A stretch of DNA of 64,000 bases from Eubacteriales bacterium (lineage in GTDB: Bacteria > Bacillota > Clostridia > Oscillospirales > Butyricicoccaceae). Position numbers and translations under genes: made by a program. Shown here piece by piece: positions 29,876-38,376 of the stretch. Location: the NCBI GenBank assembly GCA_030524205.1, contig JAUNGZ010000006.1, forward strand, positions 36,813 to 100,812. Reading direction: 5' to 3'. The notes under the pieces are model-generated. The model was not told the DNA's origin, searched no databases, and worked only from the letters and a program-made list of their open reading frames with translations. How positions within the stretch are numbered: position 1 is the stretch's first letter; every line of letters begins with the position of its first letter.

Positions 29876-30799
29876 ATGGCGGAATATACGCTCAAATATA
29901 TCAATCACCGCGCGCGATACGACACGGCGGATTTTATCCACGACTGCGAAAAAAAATACCACGAGCAGGTGTCCAAGGTGGCGGACGAGATCGCGGAAAA
30001 CAGCGCGCAGAAGCCGATCGTGCTGCTTAACGGCCCGTCGTCCTCGGGCAAGACCACGACCAACGACCGTCTGAGCCGCGCGCTTGAAAAGCGCGGTATC
30101 CACGCGGAGCTGATCTCGATGGACGATTATTACCGCTCGGTCGGCACGTATGAAATCCCGAATGATCCGGAAAACGGCGTGCCCGATCTGGAAAGCCCCG
30201 AGTGCATGAACCTGCCGCTTTTGAGCCAGCATTTGGCGCAGCTTGTGGCGGGCGAGGAGATCGAGGTGCCGCGCTTCGACTTTGAAACGCGCACCTTTAT
30301 TCCCAATACGCGCGCGCTGCGGCTCGATCCGGACGAGGTCGTGCTGATCGAAGGGATACACGCCTTTAATCCGGTCATCATGGGCGACCTCGCACACGCG
30401 GCGACGGGCGTTTACCTGTCGGTCGCCAGCTCGGTCGTACCCAAGGAGGGGCCGCGGCTCGAGCCGCATATGCTGCGCTTTCTGCGCCGCGCGATGCGCG
30501 ACAGCCTGTTCCGCAATTCGCCGGTAGAGGATACGCTGCGGCAATGGAACTCGGTGCGGCGCGGCGAAAAGCTGTATATCGCCCCATACCGCGGGCAGGC
30601 CAATATGACGGTGGACACCTTCCTGCCGTATGAGCTGAACATTTTGATGACGCAGCTCGCGCCGCAGCTGACGCTGCACAAAGAGCTGCTGGAGCATGAC
30701 GGGCTTGCGCCGGTCGGCGCGGTGCTCGGTCAGGTCGCACCGATTGATTATGCGGATTTTATTCCCGAGGATTCGGTTTTACACGAATTTGTCGGGTGA
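29876..30799 (+). CDS. Uridine-kinase-like nucleoside kinase
   Basis: 307 residues from ATG 29876 (AGGAGGGA upstream). P-loop at G53-T61 (GPSSSGKTT), then S-M-D-D-Y-Y and P-R-F-D-F-E, as in uridine kinase/phosphoribulokinase-type enzymes. In many Firmicutes the same domain is fused behind a TGS/tRNA-synthetase-like part; here the N-terminal 45 residues are only the remnant linker. Substrate probably a nucleoside; not shown. Confidence 0.8.
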   Translation: MAEYTLKYINHRARYDTADFIHDCEKKYHEQVSKVADEIAENSAQKPIVLLNGPSSSGKTTTNDRLSRALEKRGIHAELISMDDYYRSVGTYEIPNDPENGVPDLESPECMNLPLLSQHLAQLVAGEEIEVPRFDFETRTFIPNTRALRLDPDEVVLIEGIHAFNPVIMGDLAHAATGVYLSVASSVVPKEGPRLEPHMLRFLRRAMRDSLFRNSPVEDTLRQWNSVRRGEKLYIAPYRGQANMTVDTFLPYELNILMTQLAPQLTLHKELLEHDGLAPVGAVLGQVAPIDYADFIPEDSVLHEFVG

Positions 30800-30823
30800 G
30801 AACGGCGCGCGGCGCCGGATACC

Positions 30824-30852
30824 TTGCTTTTTTACAGGCAGTGCAGTATAAT
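30824..30852 (+). promoter_or_regulatory. Sigma-A promoter of the zinc-ribbon protein gene
   Basis: TTGCTT (30824-30829), 17-bp spacer, TATAAT (30847-30852). The transcript would have a leader of about 110 GC-rich bases. Confidence 0.75.
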
Positions 30853-30967
30853 AACCGCAGAGCGGCCGGGCTTTCCGGCGGCCGGAACGGGTTCGCGGCC
30901 GGTATGCGGCGTAGCGGAAACGGTTCGGCCGGCTGGGCGAAGGGCGCATCGGAAGGAGCGATGAACG

Positions 30968-31360
30968 ATGGACGCAAAGGTGCAAACATTTCTGGATAAG
31001 ATCAAGGTCATGGCGGAAAAGACCGGTAAAGCGGCCGGGCGCGCGGCGGACGCCGCCGGCAAAAAGGCGACCGAGCTGGCCAGTGCGACCCGCATCAATC
31101 TGCAAATTTTCGATTTGAACACCGAGTGCGAGGTGTGCTACAAAGAAATCGGCAAAATGGTGTACGACCTGCATCAGGGCGCCGAGGTATCGAACGATGA
31201 AATGGATGAAAAGATCGCGTCGGTCGATGAAAAACAGGCGAAGATCGCCGCGCTGCGCGAGGAACTGTCCGGCATGAAGTCGGTCGTCACCTGTTCGCAG
31301 TGCGGCCGGCAGTGCAGCCGGGAGGATACGTTCTGTTCGGGCTGCGGCGGCGCGCTGTGA
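30968..31360 (+). CDS. Zinc-ribbon protein with N-terminal helical region
   Basis: 130 residues. Residues 1-100 are helical and Ala/Lys/Glu-rich, probably coiled coil. The C-terminus holds a zinc ribbon of the form C-S-Q-C-G-x9-C-x2-C-G. No membrane segment. Similar short proteins are frequent in Clostridia and have no assigned role. It has its own promoter and precedes the yabM-like gene. Confidence 0.7.
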   Translation: MDAKVQTFLDKIKVMAEKTGKAAGRAADAAGKKATELASATRINLQIFDLNTECEVCYKEIGKMVYDLHQGAEVSNDEMDEKIASVDEKQAKIAALREELSGMKSVVTCSQCGRQCSREDTFCSGCGGAL

Positions 31361-31422
31361 GCGCATATTTTAGCACGCCCTGCCATACGGTGAGATAAGA
31401 AAAAGCAAAGGGCGTGTAGCGT

Positions 31423-33048
31423 TTGCAGCGAAAAAAACAGAATTTTATCGAAGGCGCGGTCGTGCTGATGATCGCGAGTCTGGTCGTCAAGGTAATCGGC
31501 GCGTTTTTCCAGATCCCGCTTCAGAACCTGATCGGCGGGGAGCATTCGCCTACGTTCGGCCTGTTCAGCAAGGCATACCGGATCTATACGGCGATGCTGG
31601 TGATTTCCACCGTGGGCCTGCCCGCGGCGCTGTCCAAAATGGTGGCTGAGGCGACCGCCTACGGGCGGGAACGCGAGGTGCGCAAGATCGTGCGCGTGGC
31701 GGCGGGCGTGTTCGTGCCCTTCGGGGCGCTGTGCTCGCTGGTGCTGTTCTGCGGGGCGGGCACGTTCGCCGGCTGGATCAAGAGCGCGGACGCGCGGCTC
31801 GCCGTTATGGCGATCGCGCCGAGCGTTTTGATGGTCGCCATCCTTTCGGTGTTCCGCGGGTACTATCAGGGCCGGTCGAATATGGTGCCCACGGCGGTCT
31901 CGCAGGTGATCGAAGCGCTCGGCAAAATGTTTATCGGCCTCGGCCTTGCGTATTATGCAATGGCCGAGGGCTTTTCCGAGCCGGTCGTCGCCGCGCTGAC
32001 CGTGCTGGGCGTGACGCTGGGCGAGGTCGCGGCGGCCTCCTACATGCTGATACAGGCGGCGCTGACGCGGCGCGGCGCGGTACCCGTTCACGGGCTGAAC
32101 AATGTCGTGCGGCCGACGGGCGAGCTGGTAAAGACCCTTTTGTCTCTGTCCATCCCGATCACGATCAGTTCGGCGGTGATGAGCCTGACCGACCTGATCG
32201 ACGTGGGTCTGATTTCCGTGCGGCTGCAAAGCCCGGCGATTGGAATGACCAGCGCGCAGGCGGACGCGGCTTACGGCATTTACACCGGCATGGCGGTCAA
32301 CTTTTTCAATCTGCCGCAGACGCTGATCACCGCCGTCGCGGTCAGCATTCTGCCGACGATCGCGGGCGCGCGCGCCGCGCAGAATTTTACCAAGGTATCC
32401 AAAACCTTGTCGACCGCGCTGCGGCTGACGATGATCATCACGCTGCCGGCGGGCGCCGGATTTTTAATTATGTCCAAACCGATTCTGCGCTTGGTGTATC
32501 ATTCCGGCACGGACCTCGGCGGCCAGCTGATGGCGCTTTTGGGCTTTGCGGTTCCGGCGGTCGCGCTGGTTGCGGTCACTAACGCGGTGCTGCAGGCGTT
32601 CGGGCGCATCGACCTGCCGCTGGTTTCGATGTTCCTCGGCGCGCTGGTCAAAATGTTCGGCGACTATTACTTGATCAGCGACCCGCGTTTGGGTATCGCC
32701 GGCGCGCCGATCAGCACCGCGCTGTGCTATTGGCTGATCGCGCTGCTCAATCTGTTCCACATCGCGCGGCTGTCTCACGCGCTGCCGCGCTTCGGCAGGA
32801 CGTTTTTCCGCCCGTTGGCGGCGACTGCCGGCATGGGCGCGGCCACCTACATTTGCTTCACCGCGCTCACGCGGGTCTCGAACGCCGCGCCCGGTGCGGC
32901 GATGGATAAGATTGCGACGCTGATTTCAATTTGTGTTGCCGTTGCCGTTTATGCGATTTTATTACTCGTTTTGCACGCGGTCGACCGAGAGGACGTGCTG
33001 CTTTTGCCGAAAGGCGAAAAAATAGCGGATATTTTGCATTTAAAATGA
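31423..33048 (+). CDS. Polysaccharide/lipid flippase of the SpoVB/YabM (MVF) family
   Basis: 541 residues, about 14 membrane helices, of the MOP/MVF superfamily (Wzx, MurJ, SpoVB). The position directly before mazG matches yabM of Bacillus subtilis, so it may export envelope or spore-cortex precursors. TTG 31423 is chosen as start because the frame has no earlier start and AAAGGG lies about 10 bases upstream. Confidence 0.85.
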   Translation: MQRKKQNFIEGAVVLMIASLVVKVIGAFFQIPLQNLIGGEHSPTFGLFSKAYRIYTAMLVISTVGLPAALSKMVAEATAYGREREVRKIVRVAAGVFVPFGALCSLVLFCGAGTFAGWIKSADARLAVMAIAPSVLMVAILSVFRGYYQGRSNMVPTAVSQVIEALGKMFIGLGLAYYAMAEGFSEPVVAALTVLGVTLGEVAAASYMLIQAALTRRGAVPVHGLNNVVRPTGELVKTLLSLSIPITISSAVMSLTDLIDVGLISVRLQSPAIGMTSAQADAAYGIYTGMAVNFFNLPQTLITAVAVSILPTIAGARAAQNFTKVSKTLSTALRLTMIITLPAGAGFLIMSKPILRLVYHSGTDLGGQLMALLGFAVPAVALVAVTNAVLQAFGRIDLPLVSMFLGALVKMFGDYYLISDPRLGIAGAPISTALCYWLIALLNLFHIARLSHALPRFGRTFFRPLAATAGMGAATYICFTALTRVSNAAPGAAMDKIATLISICVAVAVYAILLLVLHAVDREDVLLLPKGEKIADILHLK

Positions 33049-33064
33049 CAGGAAGTACTGAAAA

Positions 33065-33856
33065 ATGGTTGATTTTACGCGAAAAGAGCAGTATAATTTT
33101 AACGATCTGCTGCGGATCATGGAAATCCTGCGCGCGCCCGACGGCTGCATGTGGGACAGGGAGCAGAACCATCAATCCATCCGCCGCAATTTTATTGAGG
33201 AAACCTATGAGGTCTGCGAGGCCATCGACGAGCAGGACGCCGAGCATCTGAAGGAAGAATTGGGCGACGTTCTGCTGCAAGTCGTGTTCCATACGCAGAT
33301 GGAAAAGGAAAAAGGCGTGTTTGACATCGAGGATGTGGCCGACGGGATTTGCAAAAAGCTGATTTACCGCCATCCGCATATTTTCGGCGACGTGGAGGTT
33401 TCCTCCTCCGAAGAGATCCTGAGCAACTGGGACGATCTCAAACGCAAGGAAAAGAAGCAGGCGACCGAAACCTCCGCGCTGGAGAGCGTGGCCAAAAGCC
33501 TGCCCGGGCTGATCCGCGCGGAAAAGCTGCAAAAGAAGGCCGCCAAGATCGGCTTTGACTGGGAAGACGCTGAAGGCGCGCTTCAGAAGGTTGACGAAGA
33601 ATTGGACGAGGTGCGGCAGGCAATCGGCGGCGCGGGCGACCCCGAAGAGGAACTGGGCGACCTGCTGTTCGCCGTCGTCAACGTGGCGCGCCATCTGAGG
33701 GTCGACCCGGAGCGCGCCATGGAAAAGACCTGTGAGAAATTCATCCGCCGCTTTGCGTTTATGGAGCAGCGCGCCAAACAAGAGAACAAGGTGCTGTCCG
33801 ATCTGCCGCTGGCGGAGATGGACTCGCTTTGGAATATATCAAAAGAAAAGGTATAA
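33065..33856 (+). CDS. mazG: Nucleoside triphosphate pyrophosphohydrolase MazG
   Basis: 263 residues with two MazG domains, each with the E-E-x-x-E...E-x-x-D metal-binding pattern (residues 40-75 and 175-215). MazG hydrolyses (d)NTPs, clearing aberrant ones. Unlike B. subtilis YabN it lacks the N-terminal methylase domain, matching the E. coli-type length. It lies within the conserved yab cluster. Confidence 0.93.
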   Translation: MVDFTRKEQYNFNDLLRIMEILRAPDGCMWDREQNHQSIRRNFIEETYEVCEAIDEQDAEHLKEELGDVLLQVVFHTQMEKEKGVFDIEDVADGICKKLIYRHPHIFGDVEVSSSEEILSNWDDLKRKEKKQATETSALESVAKSLPGLIRAEKLQKKAAKIGFDWEDAEGALQKVDEELDEVRQAIGGAGDPEEELGDLLFAVVNVARHLRVDPERAMEKTCEKFIRRFAFMEQRAKQENKVLSDLPLAEMDSLWNISKEKV

Positions 33857-33869
33857 CGGAGGTACAAAA

Positions 33870-34148
33870 ATGAAAAAGAGCGAATTCGTTGCTCTGGTCG
33901 CTGAGAAGACCGGCCTGTCTAAAAAGGATACCGAAAAGACGATCGACACTGTTTTCGCCGCGATGGGCGATGTGATGGCTGCGGGCGACAAGCTGCAGAT
34001 GAGCGGCTTCGGCACGTTTGAAACCAAGGAGCGCGCCGCGCGCACGGGCCATAACCCGCGCACGGGCGAAGAAATCCCGATCGCTGCCGCGACCATTCCG
34101 GTATTCAAGGCCAGCAAGACGCTGAAGGACAAGGTCGACGCGAAGTAA
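33870..34148 (+). CDS. hup: HU family DNA-binding protein
   Basis: 92 residues with an ACGGAGG ribosome site. Typical HU: M-x-K-x-E-[FL]-V, the G-F-G-T-F-E segment and the arm around G-H-N-P-R-T-G-E-E-I-x-I. It bends and compacts DNA. In the cluster it sits between mazG and rqcP, a position not found in B. subtilis. Confidence 0.96.
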   Translation: MKKSEFVALVAEKTGLSKKDTEKTIDTVFAAMGDVMAAGDKLQMSGFGTFETKERAARTGHNPRTGEEIPIAAATIPVFKASKTLKDKVDAK

Positions 34149-34150
34149 CC

Positions 34151-34393
34151 GTGAGACTGGATAAATATCTCAAGGTTTCCCGGCTGATCAAGCGGCGGAC
34201 CGTGGCCAACGACGCCTGCGACGCGGCGCGCATCACGGTAAACGGCAAGCCGGCCAAAGCCTCCTATCAGGTGAAGGCGGGCGACGTAATTGAAATCGCG
34301 TTCGGCCAGCGCACGATGAAGGTCGAAGTGCTGGAAATCGCAGAGCATGCGCTGAAAGCGGACGCCGCGGCAATGTACCGCGAGATTCCGTAA
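34151..34393 (+). CDS. rqcP: S4-domain RNA-binding protein RqcP (YabO)
   Basis: 80 residues from GTG 34151, 2 bases after hup. An S4 domain fills the protein (M-R-L-D-K-[YF]-L-K-V-S-R-L-I-K-R-R). RqcP stabilises the P-site tRNA during ribosome-associated quality control with RqcH. A terminator follows. Confidence 0.92.
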   Translation: MRLDKYLKVSRLIKRRTVANDACDAARITVNGKPAKASYQVKAGDVIEIAFGQRTMKVEVLEIAEHALKADAAAMYREIP

Positions 34394-34401
34394 TAAAATA
34401 C

Positions 34402-34443
34402 CCCGCTCCCTCGTATGATTACAGGGAGCGGGATGTTTTTTTA
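34402..34443 (+). terminator. Terminator between rqcP and yabP
   Basis: A 10-bp stem (CCCGCTCCCT and its complement) with an 11-base loop and a run of seven T. It separates housekeeping genes from the sporulation genes yabP-yabQ; read-through may be partial, as the yabP ribosome site follows directly. Confidence 0.85.
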
Positions 34444-34459
34444 TAAGGAGGGCTTAGGT

Positions 34460-34744
34460 ATGACAGCCGACGAACGCAATAAGGAAATGCCGCATACCGT
34501 TATTATGGAAGGGCGGGAAAAGCTGTCGATTTCAGGGGTGATCGACGTGCAGAGCTTTGACGAGGAGCAGGTGCTGCTGGAAACCGTGCGCGGCATGCTG
34601 GTTGTGCGGGGACAGGGGCTGCACGTCGAGCGCCTGCAGCTTGAGGCCGGTGAGCTGATTGTCGAGGGCGAGGTGGGCTGTCTGGAATACGACGACAGCG
34701 TGCAGCCGCGCGGCGGCTTTTTCAAGCGGCTGTTCGGCGGGTGA
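34460..34744 (+). CDS. yabP: Sporulation protein YabP
   Basis: 94 residues from ATG 34460 (AAGGAGG upstream). It matches YabP: H-x-V-x-M-E-x-R-x-x-L-x-I-S-G-V-x-x-V-x-S-F-D-E and a G-x-[LM]-x-V-x-G-x-x-L-H-V segment. YabP is needed for normal sporulation in Bacillus. 6 bases precede yabQ. Confidence 0.92.
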   Translation: MTADERNKEMPHTVIMEGREKLSISGVIDVQSFDEEQVLLETVRGMLVVRGQGLHVERLQLEAGELIVEGEVGCLEYDDSVQPRGGFFKRLFGG

Positions 34745-34750
34745 GGGCGC

Positions 34751-35206
34751 ATGTTCTTTCCGATGCAGGCGCAGCTCCTGCTGGTGCTGCAAAGCTTTCT
34801 GCTGGGTGTGGGTCTGGCGCTGTTCTACGACGTCCTGCGGGCGCTGCGGTGGTATTTCGGGTATGGACGCGCGAAAACCGCCGTATGCGACGGGATTTTC
34901 TGGCTGGTGCTGCTGGCCGCGCTTTTTGAGTTTAACATTGCGTTTGCAGCGGCGCAGAGCCGGTATTTTATATTGGCGGGCGCGGGGGGAGGCGCCGCGG
35001 TGTATTTTGCGCTTGTAAGCGGCCTTGTGCTCGCCGCGCTTCGGCTTTTGCTGGACGGCGCCGCATTTTTGTGCGCATCCGCCGCGGCCGCTGTGTCTTG
35101 GCTGTCCCGTGCGGCGCACCGGCTTGGATTGCCTGAAAAAATTCGATTATTTGCAAAAAAGTTTGGCAAACCCTCTTCCATTTTTCGCGGGAAAGGTTTA
35201 AAATAA
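34751..35206 (+). CDS. yabQ: Spore cortex protein YabQ
   Basis: 151 residues, about four hydrophobic helices with the N-terminal Q-x-x-x-F-L-x-G-x-x-L-x-x-x-Y-D-x-x-R. YabQ is a membrane protein required for spore cortex formation. It follows yabP and precedes divIC, the standard order. Confidence 0.88.
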   Translation: MFFPMQAQLLLVLQSFLLGVGLALFYDVLRALRWYFGYGRAKTAVCDGIFWLVLLAALFEFNIAFAAAQSRYFILAGAGGGAAVYFALVSGLVLAALRLLLDGAAFLCASAAAAVSWLSRAAHRLGLPEKIRLFAKKFGKPSSIFRGKGLK

Positions 35207-35254
35207 GACTCGAATCAGTTTGAGTTTAGGCGGAGATGGAGCGAGGTGGCCCGG

Positions 35255-35536
35255 ATGTCAAAACGGCAGGCGCCGGTTTTGGTGAAAATTTTGATGCTGG
35301 CCTTTTTGCTCTATGCGGTGGTGACGATTATCGGCCTGCACGCGCAGATTGCGGAAAAGCGCGAACAGCTTGACTCGCTCAACATGCGGGTCGAGGAGTA
35401 CGAGGCCGCTAACGAGGCGCTGCGTCAGGAAATGCAAAACGGCGTTTCCGAAGAGGATATCAGCGAGATCGCCCGCACGGAACTCAGCTATGCACAGCCC
35501 GGCGAACGTGTCTTTGTCGACACCTCCAGCCGGTAA
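35255..35536 (+). CDS. divIC: Cell division protein DivIC/FtsB-like
   Basis: 93 residues: a short cytosolic start, one membrane helix (about 13-30), then a coiled coil (E-K-R-E-Q-L-D-S-L) and the E-x-I-A-R-x-E-L-x-Y-x-x-P-G-E segment of the septum-formation-initiator family. ATG 35255 is preferred over GTG 35246 by the GAGGTGG site. It should act with FtsL and DivIB in the divisome. Confidence 0.9.
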   Translation: MSKRQAPVLVKILMLAFLLYAVVTIIGLHAQIAEKREQLDSLNMRVEEYEAANEALRQEMQNGVSEEDISEIARTELSYAQPGERVFVDTSSR

Positions 35537-35570
35537 AAGGGAAACGAATAACGGAGGCAAAACAAGTTAT

Positions 35571-36026
35571 ATGGATTTGGCAGTGGGAGCGATCGTAGAG
35601 GGCAAAGTGACAGGGATCACGAAATTCGGCGCGTTTGTCGCCCTGCCCGAGGGCAAATCGGGTATGGTGCACATCTCCGAGGTTGCATCGAGCTTTGTCA
35701 GCGATATCAAGGACTTTTTGCAGGAGGGGCAGCAGGTCAAGGTCAAGGTTATCAGCATTGATCAGGCGGGCCGCATCAACCTTTCCATCAAAAAAGCGCA
35801 GCCGCAGGAGCCGCATCAGGAACGTCCGGGTGGGTTTGTACCGCGGCAGCCGCGTTTTCAGCAGCGTCCCGCCGCCCCGCGCGGCCGTGCGGCCCAGCAG
35901 CCCAAGGACCCCGCAAGCATGACGTTTGAGGATAAGCTCAAAGCGTTTATGTCGGACAGCGAAAGCCGTCAGGCCGACGTGCGCCACGCGACCGACCGGA
36001 AAAACGGGTCCCGCCGCCGTAAATAA
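35571..36026 (+). CDS. S1 RNA-binding domain protein (YabR-like)
   Basis: 151 residues. Residues 1-75 are one S1 domain (G-x-I-V-E-G-K-V-T-G-I-T-x-F-G-A-F-V, then H-I-S-E-V). The rest is a basic, Pro/Arg/Gln-rich tail, probably disordered. The position after divIC matches yabR of B. subtilis. A terminator follows 7 bases after the stop. Confidence 0.88.
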   Translation: MDLAVGAIVEGKVTGITKFGAFVALPEGKSGMVHISEVASSFVSDIKDFLQEGQQVKVKVISIDQAGRINLSIKKAQPQEPHQERPGGFVPRQPRFQQRPAAPRGRAAQQPKDPASMTFEDKLKAFMSDSESRQADVRHATDRKNGSRRRK

Positions 36027-36032
36027 ACAGAA

Positions 36033-36062
36033 AAAACCGAGGGAAACCTCGGTTTTGTTTTT
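36033..36062 (+). terminator. Terminator ending the yab cluster
   Basis: A 10-bp stem (AAAACCGAGG and its complement) with a GAAA loop and a T-rich tail. A second perfect 10-bp hairpin with loop CAAA lies at 36085-36108; its A-rich left flank would suit a minus-strand terminator, but no minus-strand gene is near. Confidence 0.85.
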
Positions 36063-36227
36063 ATGCCGCAATTCGCAAAAAAACGCGCCCTTTCCAAAGA
36101 AAGGGCGCCGAAAGTAGGATTGTGGGGATAAAGATATGAACGGTGCATGGCAGTTCTCTCAACCGCCAAGATAAATATACCATAAATTACAAATAATGTC
36201 AATTACTTTTTTACAAAGAGGTTTGAA

Positions 36228-37400
36228 ATGAATCAAACGCTGATCTGCAATGTGACTGTATACACAATGAACGAGGCGGACGCGCGCTTTACGGGCTGGG
36301 TGCTGCTGGAGGACGGCAAAATAGCCGCTTTGGGCAAGGACGCCCCGCCCGCCTGCGCCCTGACGCTGGACGGCCGCGGCGGGGTGCTGACGCCCGGCCT
36401 GATCGACGTGCATTCGCATCTTGGCCTATATGAGGACGGGCTGGGCTTTGAGGGCGCGGACGGCAACGAGGACACCGATCCGGTCACGCCGCAGCTGCGC
36501 GCGATCGACGGCGTCAATCCGCTGGACCGCGGGTTCCGCGAAGCGCTCGAAGCCGGCGTGACCACGGTCGCGGTCAGCCCGGGCAGCGCCAACGTGATCG
36601 GCGGCCAAATCGCGCTGGTCAAGACGGCCGGCCGGCGGATCGACGATATGGTGCTCAAAGCGCCGCTCGCGGTCAAATTCGCGCTGGGCGAGAACCCCAA
36701 ATCGGTTTATCACGATAAGGACGAAACGCCGGTCACCCGCATGGCGACCGCCGCGCTGGTGCGCGAGCAGCTTTATAAAGCAAAGGAGTATTTGGCCCGA
36801 CGGGAACGCGCGGCAAACGATCCGGACGAGGACGAGCCGGATTACGATATCAAGCTGGAAGCCCTGCTTCCGGTGCTGCGCGGCCAGGCGCAGGCGCATT
36901 TTCACGCGCACCGGGCGGATGATATTTTCACTGCTCTGCGTATCTCCAAGGAATTCGGCCTGAGGCCGGTCATTATCCACGGTACGGAGGCGCATTTGGT
37001 CGCCGACCTGCTGGCGGAGGAGGGCGTGCCGGTCGTCAGCGGGCCGTTTATGACCGACCGTTCCAAGCCCGAGCTGCGCAGTCTGACCGACGAAGCGCCC
37101 GGCCTGCTGTGCAAAGCGGGCATCGAGACCGCCGTTACGGTCGACCATCCGGAGATCCCGCTGCGGCTGCTGCCGACCGCGCTCATGCTGGCCGTCCGGG
37201 CGGGCATGGAAGAAGCCGACGCGCTGCGATCTGTCACTGCGGTGCCCGCGCATATTGCGGGTATGGGCAGCCGCTTGGGCCGGCTGGAAGCGGGTATGGA
37301 CGCGGACTGCGTGCTGTGGAGCGGCGATCCGCTCGATTGGAGAAGTCAGGTGCAGGCTGTTTTTGTAAACGGCGCACTGGAATACAGGAGGGAAAAATGA
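36228..37400 (+). CDS. Imidazolonepropionase-like amidohydrolase
   Basis: 390 residues. Metal-dependent hydrolase fold with the H-S-H ligand motif in L-I-D-V-H-S-H-L-G and later His-rich segments (H-F-H-A-H-R, I-H-G-T-E). It belongs to the amidohydrolase group related to HutI but lacks the rest of the histidine pathway nearby. Substrate unknown. Its stop overlaps the fumarase alpha start (ATGA), which links the two in translation. Confidence 0.85.
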   Translation: MNQTLICNVTVYTMNEADARFTGWVLLEDGKIAALGKDAPPACALTLDGRGGVLTPGLIDVHSHLGLYEDGLGFEGADGNEDTDPVTPQLRAIDGVNPLDRGFREALEAGVTTVAVSPGSANVIGGQIALVKTAGRRIDDMVLKAPLAVKFALGENPKSVYHDKDETPVTRMATAALVREQLYKAKEYLARRERAANDPDEDEPDYDIKLEALLPVLRGQAQAHFHAHRADDIFTALRISKEFGLRPVIIHGTEAHLVADLLAEEGVPVVSGPFMTDRSKPELRSLTDEAPGLLCKAGIETAVTVDHPEIPLRLLPTALMLAVRAGMEEADALRSVTAVPAHIAGMGSRLGRLEAGMDADCVLWSGDPLDWRSQVQAVFVNGALEYRREK

Positions 37401-38239
37401 GAACGATTGACGTAAGCGAAGTGACCGCGCTGGTGCGCCGGCTGTGCATCGATGCAAACTATTATCTGCCCGCCGACCTGCGGCAGGCCTTTGTCGACGG
37501 ACAGCAGGCCGAGCAGTCGCCGCTCGGCCGTGAAATCTTCGGCGAAATGATCGCCAACTGCGATTTGGCGCGGCAAAACGACGTGCCGGTCTGTCAGGAC
37601 ACCGGCATGGCCATCGTCTTTGCCGAGATCGGGCAGGACGTGCACCTGACGGGCGGCGCGTTTGAGGACGCGGTCACCGAAGGGGTGCGCCGCGGCTACA
37701 TCGACGGCTATCTGCGTCTGTCGGTCGTGGGCGACCCGCTGCGCCGCGAGAATACGAACGACAACACGCCCTGCGTGCTGTACACCTCGCTCGTGCCGGG
37801 CGATAAGGTTCGGATTACCGTCGCGCCCAAGGGGTTCGGCTCGGAAAACATGAGCGCGATGAAAATGTTTACGCCCGCCGCGACGAGGGAGCAGATCGTC
37901 GATTTTATCGCGGACGCCTGCATCCGCGCGGGCTCTAACCCGTGCCCGCCGATCGTGATCGGCGTGGGACTGGGCGGCACGAGCGATAAGGCCGCCTATC
38001 TCGCCAAGCGCGCGCTGCTGCGCCCGGCGGACGAGCATAACGCCGATCCGCTGTACGCGGAAATGGAGCGGGCCGTGCTGGACAAGGTCAACGCCTCGGG
38101 CGTCGGTCCGCAGGGCCTCGGCGGCACGGTAACGGCGCTTTGCTGTGCGATCGAGCCCTTCGGCACGCATATCGCGGGGCTGCCGTGCGTGGTCAACATC
38201 TCCTGCCACGTGACCCGGCATGCCGCGGGCGAAATTTGA
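37397..38239 (+). CDS. Class I fumarase (or tartrate dehydratase) alpha subunit
   Basis: 280 residues. The alpha half of the heterodimeric iron-sulfur hydro-lyase: V-C-Q-D-T-G, the R-A-G-x-N-P-C-P-P segment and the C-terminal H-x-A-x-L-P-x-x-V-N-I-x-C-H. It would convert fumarate to malate, or act on tartrate, once joined by a beta subunit. That beta subunit usually follows directly; it does not here (hpf comes next) and is nowhere in the window. The enzyme needs a partner from elsewhere or has another role. Confidence 0.88.
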   Translation: MRTIDVSEVTALVRRLCIDANYYLPADLRQAFVDGQQAEQSPLGREIFGEMIANCDLARQNDVPVCQDTGMAIVFAEIGQDVHLTGGAFEDAVTEGVRRGYIDGYLRLSVVGDPLRRENTNDNTPCVLYTSLVPGDKVRITVAPKGFGSENMSAMKMFTPAATREQIVDFIADACIRAGSNPCPPIVIGVGLGGTSDKAAYLAKRALLRPADEHNADPLYAEMERAVLDKVNASGVGPQGLGGTVTALCCAIEPFGTHIAGLPCVVNISCHVTRHAAGEI

Positions 38240-38266
38240 CGGCTATTGGAAGAATTGCTGAATAAT

Positions 38267-38284
38267 TTGTGAAATAATTCAAAA
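38267..38284 (+). promoter_or_regulatory. Candidate Rex operator upstream of hpf
   Basis: TTGTGAA-N4-TTCAAAA differs at one position from the Firmicutes Rex consensus TTGTGAA-N4-TTCACAA. It lies 5 bases upstream of the hpf -35, between the fumarase gene and hpf. rex itself is in this window. Binding is inferred. Confidence 0.5.
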
Positions 38285-38288
38285 TCTA

Positions 38289-38319
38289 TTGGACAATTTC
38301 ACCTAAGACATGGTATACT
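38289..38319 (+). promoter_or_regulatory. Promoter of hpf, extended -10
   Basis: TTGGAC (38289-38294), a long 19-bp spacer (18 bp if TGGACA is used), then TGGTATACT (TATACT 38314-38319), an extended -10. Confidence 0.65.
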
Positions 38320-38376
38320 AATTATAGCAAATCCCCATAAGTATCTTGGGCGATCCGCCCGATAGGAGATGATGTT

